Shown one piece after another: positions 14,455-22,302 of a DNA stretch of 23,731 bases (within the stretch, counting starts at the first letter, position 1; the number at the start of each line of letters is the position of its first letter). The position numbers were made by a program, and so were the translations under genes. This DNA comes from an uncultured Ruminococcus sp. (GTDB lineage Bacteria; Bacillota; Clostridia; Oscillospirales; Ruminococcaceae). Location of the stretch: assembly GCA_900545285.1 (NCBI GenBank), contig UQYK01000030.1, forward strand, positions 1 to 23,731. The letters are read 5' to 3'. The notes under the pieces are model-generated. The model was not told the DNA's origin, did no database searches, and was given only the letters and a program-made list of their open reading frames with translations.

Positions 14455-14475
14455 TCAATTCCAGTTGATTTTAGA

Positions 14476-14508
14476 AGAATCTGTCTTGATTTTTTGAGGG
14501 CAGATTCT
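14476..14508 (+). promoter_or_regulatory. Hairpin between purM and purN
   Basis: AGAATCTG (14476-14483) pairs with CAGATTCT (14501-14508) across a T-rich 17-base loop that can add two pairs. It starts 21 bases after the purM stop. The T tract is in the loop rather than after the stem, so it is not a classic terminator. Its right arm with flanks (GCAGATTCTCTT, 14500-14511) recurs in the next gap. Confidence 0.55.
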
Positions 14509-14518
14509 CTTATGCGCA

Positions 14519-14542
14519 CAGTGCTGTGACTGCAGTGCTGTG
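14519..14542 (+). repeat. 10-base direct repeat upstream of purN
   Basis: CAGTGCTGTG occurs at 14519-14528 and again at 14533-14542. The unit is nearly self-complementary (CACAG-TG-CTGTG) and the outer GCACAG...CTGTGC also pairs, so it could be a regulator site or an RNA hairpin. It lies 28 bases upstream of the purN start. Confidence 0.6.
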
Positions 14543-14570
14543 CAGATATTCCGGAAGAAGGGTAGAGTCT

Positions 14571-15212
14571 ATGAAAAATATTGTTGTACTGGTGTCCGGC
14601 GGCGGAACAAACCTCCAGGCACTGATTGATGCACAAAAACGCGGCAGCATTCCAAACGGACGCATTACCTGTGTCATTTCTTCCAACCCGGATGCCTATG
14701 CACTGACACGGGCAAAAGAAAATGGCATCGGCACACGCGTAATCGTGCCGAAGGACTATCCCAGTCGGGATCAGTATTCCAACGCACTGCTGGAAGCATT
14801 GTTCCAGGAATATGCAGATCTGATTGTTCTGGCCGGCTTTATGACCATTCTGGATAAAAAGATTATTCAGGCATATCATAATCAGATCATCAATGTGCAT
14901 CCTTCTTTGATTCCTTCTTTCTGCGGCCCGGGATATTATGGGCTGCATGTACACGAAGAGGCATTGGCACGAGGCGTAAAGGTTACCGGTGCCACTGTTC
15001 ACTTTGTCAATGAAGGTGCGGACGAAGGGCCGATCATTTTACAGCAGCCGGTTCCGGTAAAGCAAAATGACACACCGGAAACATTGCAGCAGCGCGTAAT
15101 GGAAGAAGCTGAATGGAAGATTCTCCCTTATGCAGTTGCCCTTTTCTGTGACGGCCGCTTAGAAGTCAAAGGCAGAACCGTTTTCATTAAAGAGAACGCC
15201 ATGTTTTCCTGA
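14571..15212 (+). CDS. purN: Phosphoribosylglycinamide (GAR) formyltransferase, folate-dependent
   Basis: PurN formylates GAR with 10-formyltetrahydrofolate. The 213-residue protein begins MKNIVVLVSGGGTNLQALID with the phosphate loop. It has LIVLAGFMTIL (folate pocket), INVHPSLIPSFCG with the catalytic Asn and His, VTGATVHFVNEGADEGPII with the catalytic Asp, and the C-terminal VMEEAEWKILPYAV. The start ATG is 8 bases after AGAAGGG (14556-14562); the upstream in-frame start at 14526 lies in the direct-repeat region and is unlikely. Length is usual for the family. Confidence 0.96.
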   Translation: MKNIVVLVSGGGTNLQALIDAQKRGSIPNGRITCVISSNPDAYALTRAKENGIGTRVIVPKDYPSRDQYSNALLEALFQEYADLIVLAGFMTILDKKIIQAYHNQIINVHPSLIPSFCGPGYYGLHVHEEALARGVKVTGATVHFVNEGADEGPIILQQPVPVKQNDTPETLQQRVMEEAEWKILPYAVALFCDGRLEVKGRTVFIKENAMFS

Positions 15213-15258
15213 TGGGAACGTATTTGCCAAAACACAATGTGATCCATCCATGAAGTAA

Positions 15259-15286
15259 AGAGGAGTCTTTTTCGCAGATTCTCTTT
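15259..15286 (+). promoter_or_regulatory. Hairpin between purN and the purO-like gene
   Basis: AAGAGGA plus TCT on the left can pair with AGATTCTCTT on the right across a TTTTCGC loop, with one bulged G. The right arm contains GCAGATTCTCTT (15274-15285), identical over 12 bases to the purM-purN hairpin. The purO Shine-Dalgarno (AGGAGG, 15301-15306) follows. Confidence 0.5.
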
Positions 15287-15312
15287 GTTCAAACATATGC
15301 AGGAGGAAATTT

Positions 15313-16026
15313 ATGAAAATCGCATCATTGCAGGAAGAATTGCAGCACAATTCTTATCCGGGCAGAGGTATTCTGCTGGGACGCACCGAAGACGGCACCC
15401 ATGCAGTCGCTGCCTACTTTATCATGGGAAGAAGCGAAAACAGCCGGAACCGTGTCTTTGTCGAAGACGGTGCCGGCATCCGCACCCAGGCTTTTGATCC
15501 CTCTAAAATGGTAGATCCCAGTCTGATCATCTACGCACCGGTTCGTGTCCTGGGAGATTATACCATTGTTACAAACGGTGATCAGACAGATACTGTCTAT
15601 GACCTGATGCAGGTTGGAAAAACGTTTGAAGAATCGCTCCGCACCCGCGAATTTGAGCCGGATGCACCAAACTACACCCCTCGTATTTCCGGTCTGATTG
15701 ATCAGAGCAATCACGGCTTTTCCTATGCGCTTTCTATTTTGAAGAGTGCTGACGGAGATCCTTCTTCCTGTCAGCGGTATACCTTCTCTTATTCCAATCC
15801 GCTCCCTGGAATCGGACACTTTATCCATACATATGAAGGGGACGGAAATCCGCTGCCCAGCTTTTCCGGCGAGCCACAAAAGGTTGCCATCTCCGGTGAT
15901 ATTGATGCTTTCACCGAAATGCTGTGGAACAGCCTGAATGCAGACAATAAAGTTTCTCTGTTTGTACGGTACATTGACCTCAAGACCAATCAGACAGAAA
16001 CAAGAATCGTAAACAAGAACCAGTAA
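15313..16026 (+). CDS. purO: IMP cyclohydrolase, PurO-like family
   Basis: A 237-residue protein of the IMP_cyclohyd (PurO-type) family, first known from archaea. It would cyclise FAICAR to IMP, the last step of the pathway. Visible signatures are YPGRGILLGRTEDGTHAVAA, YFIMGRSENSRNRVFVEDG, IYAPVRVLGDYTIVTNGDQT, and PNYTPRISGLIDQSNHGFSY. PGIGHFIHTYEGDGNPLPSF follows. It is unrelated in sequence to the cyclohydrolase domain of bacterial PurH. The placement between purN and a stand-alone AICAR transformylase supports the assignment. The start ATG is 6 bases after AGGAGG; the next gene starts 12 bases after the stop. Confidence 0.86.
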   Translation: MKIASLQEELQHNSYPGRGILLGRTEDGTHAVAAYFIMGRSENSRNRVFVEDGAGIRTQAFDPSKMVDPSLIIYAPVRVLGDYTIVTNGDQTDTVYDLMQVGKTFEESLRTREFEPDAPNYTPRISGLIDQSNHGFSYALSILKSADGDPSSCQRYTFSYSNPLPGIGHFIHTYEGDGNPLPSFSGEPQKVAISGDIDAFTEMLWNSLNADNKVSLFVRYIDLKTNQTETRIVNKNQ

Positions 16027-16038
16027 GGAGGCCTTTTC

Positions 16039-17220
16039 ATGTCAAACGAAATGCAGTTAAAATACGGCTGTAATCCGAACCAGAAGCCGTCCCGGATTTA
16101 TATGGAAGACGGCAGTGATCTGCCGATTACCGTCCTGAACGGAAAGCCCGGCTACATTAACCTGCTGGACGCATTCAACGGCTGGCAGCTGGTATCAGAA
16201 CTGAAGGAAGCAACCGGCATGTGCGCCGCAACATCCTTTAAGCACGTTTCTCCTGCCGGTGCAGCTGTAGGCGCTCCGCTTTCAGACACCCTGAAAAAAA
16301 TCTATTTCGTAGACGATCTGGGCGAGCTGTCTCCGCTGGCCTGTGCGTATGCAAGAGCCAGAGGCGCAGACCGTATGTCCTCTTACGGTGATTTTATTGC
16401 ACTGTCTGATGTTTGCGATGTACCGACTGCAAAGATGATTCAGCGCGAAGTTTCTGACGGCATCATTGCGCCGGGATATGAGCCGGAAGCACTGGAAATT
16501 TTAAAGTCCAAGAGAAAGGGTACCTACAATATTATTCAGATTGATCCGGCTTATCGCCCGGCAGATCTGGAACGGAAACAGGTATTCGGTGTTACCTTTG
16601 AACAGGGTCACAATTTCCTGAAAATCGATAATGCTATGCTTTCCAATGTTATAACAGACAACAAGGAAATTCCGGAGACATATCGAAGAGACCTTTTGAT
16701 TTCGCTGATTACGCTGAAATATACACAGTCCAATTCTGTATGCTATGTAAAGGACGGTCAGGCAATCGGCATCGGCGCCGGACAGCAGTCCAGAATCCAC
16801 TGTACCCGTCTGGCCGGAAACAAGGCTGATATCTGGTGGCTGCGTCAGCATCCGAAGGTAATGGGGCTCCAGTTCGTGGACGGTATCCGCCGTCCGGATC
16901 GGGACAACGCCATTGATGTTTATATCTCTGACGAATATATGGATGTGCTGGCAGACGGTGCCTGGGAAAACATTTTCAAGGTAAAGCCGGAGGTTTTCAC
17001 AAAGGAAGAACAGAAGGCATGGCTGGCACAGAATACAGAGGTTTGTCTGGGTTCTGACGCATTCTTCCCGTTTGGTGATAACATTGAACGTGCGCACAAG
17101 AGCGGTGTACAGTACATTGCAGAGCCGGGTGGTTCTATCCGTGATGACCATGTAATCGCAACCTGCAATAAGTACAATATGGCAATGGCATTTACAGGCA
17201 TTCGTCTGTTCCATCACTAA
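16039..17220 (+). CDS. purH: AICAR formyltransferase, stand-alone (PurH without the cyclohydrolase domain)
   Basis: This 393-residue enzyme formylates AICAR with 10-formyltetrahydrofolate to give FAICAR. Conserved elements are FKHVSPAGAAVG (Lys-His pair, KHxxPxG in PurH), GIGAGQQSRIHCTRLA, and the C-terminal FFPFGDNIERAHKSGVQYIA. PGGSIRDDHVIATCNKYNMA and MAFTGIRLFHH complete it. The N-terminal MGS-like IMP cyclohydrolase domain of normal bifunctional PurH (about 510-530 residues) is absent; the protein starts directly with LKYGCNPNQKPSRIYM, where the transformylase half begins. AGGAGG in AAGGAGGCC lies just upstream of the ATG. It works with the adjacent PurO-like protein to replace PurH. Some authors would name this type purV. 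Confidence 0.94.
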   Translation: MSNEMQLKYGCNPNQKPSRIYMEDGSDLPITVLNGKPGYINLLDAFNGWQLVSELKEATGMCAATSFKHVSPAGAAVGAPLSDTLKKIYFVDDLGELSPLACAYARARGADRMSSYGDFIALSDVCDVPTAKMIQREVSDGIIAPGYEPEALEILKSKRKGTYNIIQIDPAYRPADLERKQVFGVTFEQGHNFLKIDNAMLSNVITDNKEIPETYRRDLLISLITLKYTQSNSVCYVKDGQAIGIGAGQQSRIHCTRLAGNKADIWWLRQHPKVMGLQFVDGIRRPDRDNAIDVYISDEYMDVLADGAWENIFKVKPEVFTKEEQKAWLAQNTEVCLGSDAFFPFGDNIERAHKSGVQYIAEPGGSIRDDHVIATCNKYNMAMAFTGIRLFHH

Positions 17221-17240
17221 TCCATAGGAGGAACACAAAC

Positions 17241-18521
17241 ATGAAGATTCTAGTGGTCGGCGGCGGCGGACGAGAGCACGCCATTATCATGAAGCTGGCA
17301 GAAAGTCCGAAGGTTGATGCACTGTACTGCGCACCGGGAAACGGCGGTATTGCCAAGTATGCAAAATGCTTCCCGGTAAAGGCAACCGATATTGACGGCA
17401 TGGTAAGGCTGGCAAAGGAACTGGCTGTTGATCTGGTATTTGTTGCACCGGATGATCCGCTGGTTCTGGGCATGGCAGATGCAATGCAGGCAGAAGGCTT
17501 CATGACCTTTGGCCCGAAGAAAAATGCCGCTATTCTGGAAGGAAGCAAGGTATTTTCCAAAGAGCTGATGCAGAAGTATCACATTCCGACTGCAAAATAC
17601 GCTGTATTTCATGACCCGAAGGAAGCACAGGCTTATCTCCGGGAACAGAATTCCTATCCGACTGTCATTAAAGCAGACGGCCTGGCACTGGGAAAAGGCG
17701 TTGTGATTGCACAGAATGAATCTGAGGCATTTGATGCAATTGCTTCCATCATGGAAGACAAAATCTTTGGTGAAAGCGGCTCTCAGATTGTAATTGAAGA
17801 ATTTCTGACCGGGCCGGAAGTCTCTGTTCTCAGCTTTACTGACGGCAAAACCGTAAAGCCTATGGTATCTTCCATGGATCATAAGCGCGCACTGGACGGT
17901 GATCAGGGACTGAACACCGGCGGTATGGGCACAGTTGCCCCCAATCCGTACTATACGCCGGAAATTGCACAGCAGTGCATGGACACCATCTTTCTTCCCA
18001 CCATTCGTGCAATGCAGGAAGAAGGCCGTCCATTTACCGGCTGCCTTTACTTTGGCCTGATGCTTACCCCAAACGGCCCTAAGGTAATCGAGTACAATTG
18101 TCGGTTCGGCGATCCGGAAACACAGGTGGTTCTGCCGCTTCTGAAAACAGATCTGGTAGATATTATGCTGGCAATCTGGGAAGGCAAGCTGGATGAATGC
18201 TCCATTGAATGGAAAGACGGCTGTGCAGCATGCGTTGTAATGGCAAGCGGCGGCTATCCGAAAAAGTACGCTACCGGTCTTCCGATTTCCGGTCTGGACG
18301 AAAACGGACAGGTTGCAAATTGTTTTGTCTATCACGCAGGTACAAAGCTGGACGGTGACACAATTCTCACTGCCGGCGGACGTGTATTGGGCGTTACTGC
18401 TACTGCTGACACGCTCCCGAATGCGCTGCAAACAGCATATGATGGCGTAAAATCCATTGCTTTCCAGGATGCACACTATCGAAACGATATTGGACAGCGC
18501 GCACTGAAGGCACTGTCTTAA
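17241..18521 (+). CDS. purD: Phosphoribosylamine-glycine ligase (GAR synthetase)
   Basis: PurD joins phosphoribosylamine and glycine with ATP, the step right after PurF. The 426-residue ATP-grasp enzyme begins MKILVVGGGGREHAIIMKLA and has YCAPGNGGIAKYA, PTVIKADGLALGKGVVIA, IVIEEFLTGPEVSVLSFTDG, and SSMDHKRALDGDQGLNTGGM. GTVAPNPYY and FTGCLYFGLMLTPNGPKVIE precede YNCRFGDPETQ. Length and domain order are standard. AGGAGG lies 8 bases upstream of the ATG and the gap from purH is 20 bases. It is the last recognisable purine gene of the cluster. Confidence 0.97.
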   Translation: MKILVVGGGGREHAIIMKLAESPKVDALYCAPGNGGIAKYAKCFPVKATDIDGMVRLAKELAVDLVFVAPDDPLVLGMADAMQAEGFMTFGPKKNAAILEGSKVFSKELMQKYHIPTAKYAVFHDPKEAQAYLREQNSYPTVIKADGLALGKGVVIAQNESEAFDAIASIMEDKIFGESGSQIVIEEFLTGPEVSVLSFTDGKTVKPMVSSMDHKRALDGDQGLNTGGMGTVAPNPYYTPEIAQQCMDTIFLPTIRAMQEEGRPFTGCLYFGLMLTPNGPKVIEYNCRFGDPETQVVLPLLKTDLVDIMLAIWEGKLDECSIEWKDGCAACVVMASGGYPKKYATGLPISGLDENGQVANCFVYHAGTKLDGDTILTAGGRVLGVTATADTLPNALQTAYDGVKSIAFQDAHYRNDIGQRALKALS

Positions 18522-18542
18522 CAAAAAATAATTTTGAAATCT

Positions 18543-18594
18543 GAAATTGCGCTATCTGCAATTTCTGGAAAAGGCTGTTTTTACAGGATTTTTT
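18543..18594 (+). terminator. Possible terminator region after purD
   Basis: GAAATTGC (18543-18550) and GCAATTTC (18558-18565) form an 8-base stem with a 7-base loop. They are followed by a small CTGT-TTTT-ACAG hairpin (18575-18586) and then GATTTTTT. Neither hairpin alone is ideal, but together they make a reasonable end for the purine transcript. Confidence 0.45.
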
Positions 18595-18685
18595 GTAATC
18601 TGCACTGTCTTTCTCAGGCTGTATGTTACAGGAATCCGTAAAAGCAGCTTTTCCAGATTTTAAAGCAACTGGAAAGGAGATCTTT

Positions 18686-20533
18686 ATGAACGAACGCCTG
18701 CCTTTTTTACGGAAAAAAACTGCAAAACTCACCGCTTCGCCAGGCGTTTACCTCATGAAAGATCAAAAGTCCGAGATCATTTATGTGGGCAAGGCAAAGA
18801 ATCTGAAAAACCGCGTTACCAGCTATTTCCGGGAATCTGCCGACCATCTTCCAAAGGTGGCCAGCATGGTAGAACATGTGTATGATTACGATTTTATTGT
18901 AACGGATTCGGAGTATGAAGCACTGGTACTGGAATGCAGCCTGATTAAACAGCATCAGCCCAAATATAACATTCTATTAAAGGATGATAAAGGGTATAGC
19001 TATCTCTGCTTTTCTGACGAAGCCTATCCCAGACTCTCTGCCGAGAAAAATAAGAAAAAACCGGGGGACTATCTGGGGCCGTATATGAGCGGATTTGTTA
19101 CCAGAGAAACTGCAAGGGAAGTCAATCGGGTATTCCGCCTGCCTACCTGCCGGAAAAAATTCCCCCAGGATTGCAGAAAAAGCCGCCCTTGCCTGAATTA
19201 TTACATTCATCAGTGTATGGGCGTGTGCCGTGGCAATATCTCAGAATCCACTTACCGCGATATCATAAAACAGGCAAAAGAGTATATCCAGATGGGCAGC
19301 AAGGATTCTGTCAAGCGCATGGAAGAGGAAATGTACCGTGCCGCAGATGCTATGGATTTTGAACGTGCTGCTCTGCTGCGGGATCGTATCCAGGCGGTTT
19401 CCAAGGCCGGGGAAAAGCAAAAAATTCTGGACGCTGCGCTGGAAGAAGCCGATGTTATCGCCATGGCAGAACACAACGGCACCCAGTGCGTTTCCGTTCT
19501 CTGCTATCGAAGCGGTCGGCTGTTTGACAAAGAGACTTTCTTTTTTCAGGACACAGTTTCCAGGGAAGAACTGCTGGACTCTTTCCTGATACAGTACTAT
19601 GAGCACCGGCGATCTTCCATCCCGAAGCATATTGTCCTGGAATTTCAGCTGCCGAATCTCACCCTCTATGAACAGCTTTTCATGGAATTTGCCGGAACAC
19701 GAATTTATCTGACCGTACCCCAACGAGGCACTCTCTGTCAGTTTATACAGCTATCTCGGAACAATGCCAACGAAGAACTGGCAATTCGCTTTGGAAGAAC
19801 CGGGAAAGAAGTACAGGCGCTGGAAGAATTGGGACAGGTTCTGGGACTTGCACAGCCGCCCCAATATATTGAGGCATATGATATCTCAAACTTATCTGCA
19901 ACCTCTATGGTATGTGGCATGGTTGTCTTTGAAAACGGCCGTCCCCTGAAACGTGCTTACAAGCGATTCCGTATGAAAGAAAATGTCAGTCAACAGGATG
20001 ACTACGCCTGCATGCGCGAAGCCATTACAAGAAGACTGACACACTATCTGAACCAGGATGAGGAGGGCTTTTCCAGGCTCCCGGATCTGATTTTGCTGGA
20101 CGGCGGCCAGGGGCATGTAAACACCATTACGCCGATTGTACAGCAAATGGGACTGCACATTCCGATTTACGGCATGGTAAAGGATCAGAAACACCGTACC
20201 CGTGCCATTTCCAGCACCGGGGGAGAAATCTCCCTGTCTGCCAATCGTTCCGCATTTCATCTTCTGACCAGAATTCAGGATGAGGTACACCGCTTTTCTG
20301 TTGCATATATGCACAGTGTCCACAAAAAGTCTTCCTACCAGCTGGAGCTGACAAAAGTACGGGGCATCGGAGAAAAGAAGGCGCAAAAGCTGCTGCTGCA
20401 ATATAAAACCATCGCCAAAATGAAACAGGCGTCTCCGGAAGAACTGGCCAAAGCAGCTGGTGTAGGAAGCGAAACCGCCCATATGCTGTGGCAGACACTC
20501 CAGGAAATGCAGACACCAGACGCGCAGGAGTAA
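18686..20533 (+). CDS. uvrC: UvrABC excinuclease subunit C
   Basis: UvrC makes the two incisions in nucleotide excision repair after UvrA/UvrB damage recognition. The 615-residue protein has an N-terminal GIY-YIG nuclease (SPGVYLMKDQKSEIIYVGKA, residues 18-37). A Cys cluster follows (TCRKKFPQDC, then PCLNYYIHQCMGVC), matching the iron-sulfur region of UvrC. The UvrB-binding UVR motif is MEEEMYRAADAMDFERAALL. The RNase H-like nuclease core comprises IEAYDISNLSATSMVCGMVV, YKRFRMK and LPDLILLDGGQGHVN. The helix-hairpin-helix tail is VRGIGEKKAQKLL and AAGVGSETA. The start at 18686 is 5 bases after AAGGAGA (18674-18680). Complete and of normal length. Confidence 0.97.
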   Translation: MNERLPFLRKKTAKLTASPGVYLMKDQKSEIIYVGKAKNLKNRVTSYFRESADHLPKVASMVEHVYDYDFIVTDSEYEALVLECSLIKQHQPKYNILLKDDKGYSYLCFSDEAYPRLSAEKNKKKPGDYLGPYMSGFVTRETAREVNRVFRLPTCRKKFPQDCRKSRPCLNYYIHQCMGVCRGNISESTYRDIIKQAKEYIQMGSKDSVKRMEEEMYRAADAMDFERAALLRDRIQAVSKAGEKQKILDAALEEADVIAMAEHNGTQCVSVLCYRSGRLFDKETFFFQDTVSREELLDSFLIQYYEHRRSSIPKHIVLEFQLPNLTLYEQLFMEFAGTRIYLTVPQRGTLCQFIQLSRNNANEELAIRFGRTGKEVQALEELGQVLGLAQPPQYIEAYDISNLSATSMVCGMVVFENGRPLKRAYKRFRMKENVSQQDDYACMREAITRRLTHYLNQDEEGFSRLPDLILLDGGQGHVNTITPIVQQMGLHIPIYGMVKDQKHRTRAISSTGGEISLSANRSAFHLLTRIQDEVHRFSVAYMHSVHKKSSYQLELTKVRGIGEKKAQKLLLQYKTIAKMKQASPEELAKAAGVGSETAHMLWQTLQEMQTPDAQE

Positions 20534-20604
20534 CCGCTTCCTACAAAAATAAAAACCGGTTTCTTCGTATTTTTGGAAAATCCGATATTTTTTTCCGGAA
20601 GGAC

Positions 20605-20633
20605 TGGACAATCTTTCTTTTTCATTGTATAAT
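20605..20633 (+). promoter_or_regulatory. Promoter of rsmD-coaD-coiled-coil operon
   Basis: TGGACA (20605-20610), 17-base spacer, perfect TATAAT (20628-20633): one of the best promoters in the window. The transcript start near 20640 leaves a leader of about 100 bases before rsmD. Confidence 0.85.
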
Positions 20634-20739
20634 AGTAAGAGTAATGCTGTAAACAAATGAGATGGAGCATAAAGAAAATGTACAGAATTCTGTTTGCAAT
20701 GAAGAGCTTACAAAATTCTGTCAGTTAGGAGAATGTACC

Positions 20740-21288
20740 ATGCGTGTAATTGCCGGAAGCGCAAAAGGACGTAAGCTGAAAACATTGGAAGGAATGGATG
20801 TACGTCCCACCACCGACAAAGTAAAAGAAGCCATTTTCTCTTCCATTCAGTTTCAGATTCCAGGTGCAGTTGTCCTGGATCTCTTTGCCGGAAGCGGCCA
20901 GATGGGAATCGAGGCAATCAGCCGCGGTGCACAAAAAGTAAGTTTTGTAGATCGCTCTGCAAAATCCTTACAGGTTACCCGTGAAAATTTAGAAGCGCTG
21001 CACTTTATGGAACAGGCACAGCTTTCTCAAACAGATGCTGCATCCTTTTTACGTACTGCTGCACAGCAGTATTCCGTCGTGATTTTAGATCCGCCTTATC
21101 GAAAAGGCATGTTAGAACAACTCCTGCCGCTTCTGGAACCGCTTATGGAGTCGGATGGCATTGTAATTTGCGAACATGAAACCGGGCTTGTTCTCCCGGA
21201 AGTGGTTCAATCTCTACATCAGACCAAAACCAAAAAGTATGGTGCAATTTCTGTAACAACCTATCTTTGCGAAAAAGGAGAATCTTGA
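20740..21288 (+). CDS. rsmD: 16S rRNA (guanine966-N2)-methyltransferase
   Basis: RsmD methylates G966 of 16S rRNA using S-adenosylmethionine. The 182-residue protein starts MRVIAGSAKGRKLKTLEG, followed by RPTTDKVKEAIFSSI. The SAM-binding motif is VVLDLFAGSGQMGIEAISRG (residues 44-63), where most homologs have AGTGALGLEALSRG. The catalytic motif is VVILDPPYRKG. The ATG at 20740 is 8 bases after AGGAG; the open frame from 20662 adds 26 residues with no family similarity. coaD starts 1 base after the stop, a frequent pairing in Bacillota. Confidence 0.94.
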   Translation: MRVIAGSAKGRKLKTLEGMDVRPTTDKVKEAIFSSIQFQIPGAVVLDLFAGSGQMGIEAISRGAQKVSFVDRSAKSLQVTRENLEALHFMEQAQLSQTDAASFLRTAAQQYSVVILDPPYRKGMLEQLLPLLEPLMESDGIVICEHETGLVLPEVVQSLHQTKTKKYGAISVTTYLCEKGES

Positions 21289-21289
21289 C

Positions 21290-21787
21290 ATGGAACGTAT
21301 TGCAGTCTGCCCAGGAAGCTTTGATCCGGTTACACTGGGACACCTGGATATTTTTTCCCGTGCCTCCAATTTGTTTGATCGTGTCATTGTCCTGGTTTCT
21401 AAAAATATGATGAAAAGTCACGAGAGCTTTACACCGCAGGAACGCAAGGATATGATTCTGCGCGTCACCAAAAATCTACCGAATCTGGAAGTCGATATTT
21501 TCGGCGGCCTACTGGCAGATTATGTAAAGGATGCCGGCGCAATTGCGATTGTAAAGGGACTGCGCGCTGTCAGTGACTTTGAGTATGAATTTCAGATGGC
21601 ACTGGCAAACCGAAAGCTATATGCCGGCGCGGAAACCGTTTTTCTGACTACCACAACAGAAAACATGTATCTGAGTTCCAGTGTTGTAAAACAAATTGCT
21701 GCTTTCGGCGGTGATATCAGTCATTTTGTACCGCCGGAAATCTTAGATTTTATTGAAAAACGATTGGTAAAGGAGAGGCAATCATGA
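21290..21787 (+). CDS. coaD: Phosphopantetheine adenylyltransferase
   Basis: CoaD transfers AMP from ATP to 4'-phosphopantetheine, the penultimate step of coenzyme A synthesis. The 165-residue protein has the nucleotidyltransferase start MERIAVCPGSFDPVTLGHLD with Thr15 and the T/HxGH His18. It continues with GLLADYVKDAGAIAIVKGLR, AVSDFEYEFQMALANRKLY, ETVFLTTTTENMYLSSSVVK and GGDISHFVPP. Everything matches the family in order and length. It is separated from rsmD by one base and overlaps the next gene by four bases (ATGA), indicating translational coupling. Confidence 0.97.
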   Translation: MERIAVCPGSFDPVTLGHLDIFSRASNLFDRVIVLVSKNMMKSHESFTPQERKDMILRVTKNLPNLEVDIFGGLLADYVKDAGAIAIVKGLRAVSDFEYEFQMALANRKLYAGAETVFLTTTTENMYLSSSVVKQIAAFGGDISHFVPPEILDFIEKRLVKERQS

Positions 21788-22236
21788 ATATTGAAGATAT
21801 ACTGGATGATATGGATGACCTGCTGGATCGTTCCCGGCCGATTCCGTTTGCCGCACATAAAGCCATTATTGATGCCGACCACATGCGGGAACTGCTGAAT
21901 GCCGCGCATCTAAACGTTCCGGCAGAAATCAAACGGGCAAAACTGATTGATTCTGATTGCGACCGCATCATTAACGAAGCCCGGCAGAAGGCAGAGTCCA
22001 TCATTCAGGATGCAGAAGCACGGGCAAAGCGCATGCTCTCGGAAGAGGCCATTCTCCAGGAAGCAAAGAAACGGGCTTTAGACATGCTGACAAAGGCACA
22101 AAACGGCTCAAATGATATCAAGGATGCTGCGGAAAAATATGTAAATCATTTACTGAATGACGCTCAGAATTATTTCCAGAATGGATTACAAGAAGTTCAG
22201 CAAACAAAAAGCCGGATTGAAGGCCTTAAAAAATAA
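21784..22236 (+). CDS. Coiled-coil protein encoded after coaD (ATP synthase subunit B/H-like helix)
   Basis: A 150-residue, highly charged, helical protein without signal peptide or membrane segment. An acidic N-terminus (MNIEDILDDMDDLLDRSRPI) is followed by DADHMRELLNAAHLNVPAEI. From about residue 55 there is a long heptad-like helix rich in Ala, Glu, Lys and Arg (IINEARQKAESIIQDAEARA). Databases often label such proteins ATPase or V-type ATPase subunit H because of this stalk-like helix, but it is not an ATPase. I recognise the N-terminal layout from a conserved Clostridia protein found beside coaD; its function is unknown to me. The start overlaps the coaD stop by four bases. Confidence 0.8.
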   Translation: MNIEDILDDMDDLLDRSRPIPFAAHKAIIDADHMRELLNAAHLNVPAEIKRAKLIDSDCDRIINEARQKAESIIQDAEARAKRMLSEEAILQEAKKRALDMLTKAQNGSNDIKDAAEKYVNHLLNDAQNYFQNGLQEVQQTKSRIEGLKK

Positions 22237-22293
22237 TAAAATTAAGTTTTTGACGAAAATTTAAAGTTTGCACAACAATTAGACATATATATT

Positions 22294-22302
22294 TGCTATA
22301 CT
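22294..22302 (+). promoter_or_regulatory. Extended -10 promoter of the Lrp/AsnC gene
   Basis: TGCTATACT is an extended -10 element (TG one base before TATACT). No good -35 exists at 16-18 bases upstream, which is typical of extended -10 promoters. The region from 22240 to 22300 is very A/T-rich. The leader is about 95 bases and includes a short A/T hairpin (22304-22321). Confidence 0.6.

Noticed and set aside
17250..18524. 424-codon minus-strand open frame opposite purD
   Set aside because: Complete antisense overlap with a canonical purD; no start signal or recognisable motif.
20575..20596. GGAAAA...TTTTCC inverted repeat after uvrC as a terminator
   Set aside because: The stem is short and mostly A/T, with no T tract after it; it may simply be A/T-rich intergenic sequence.
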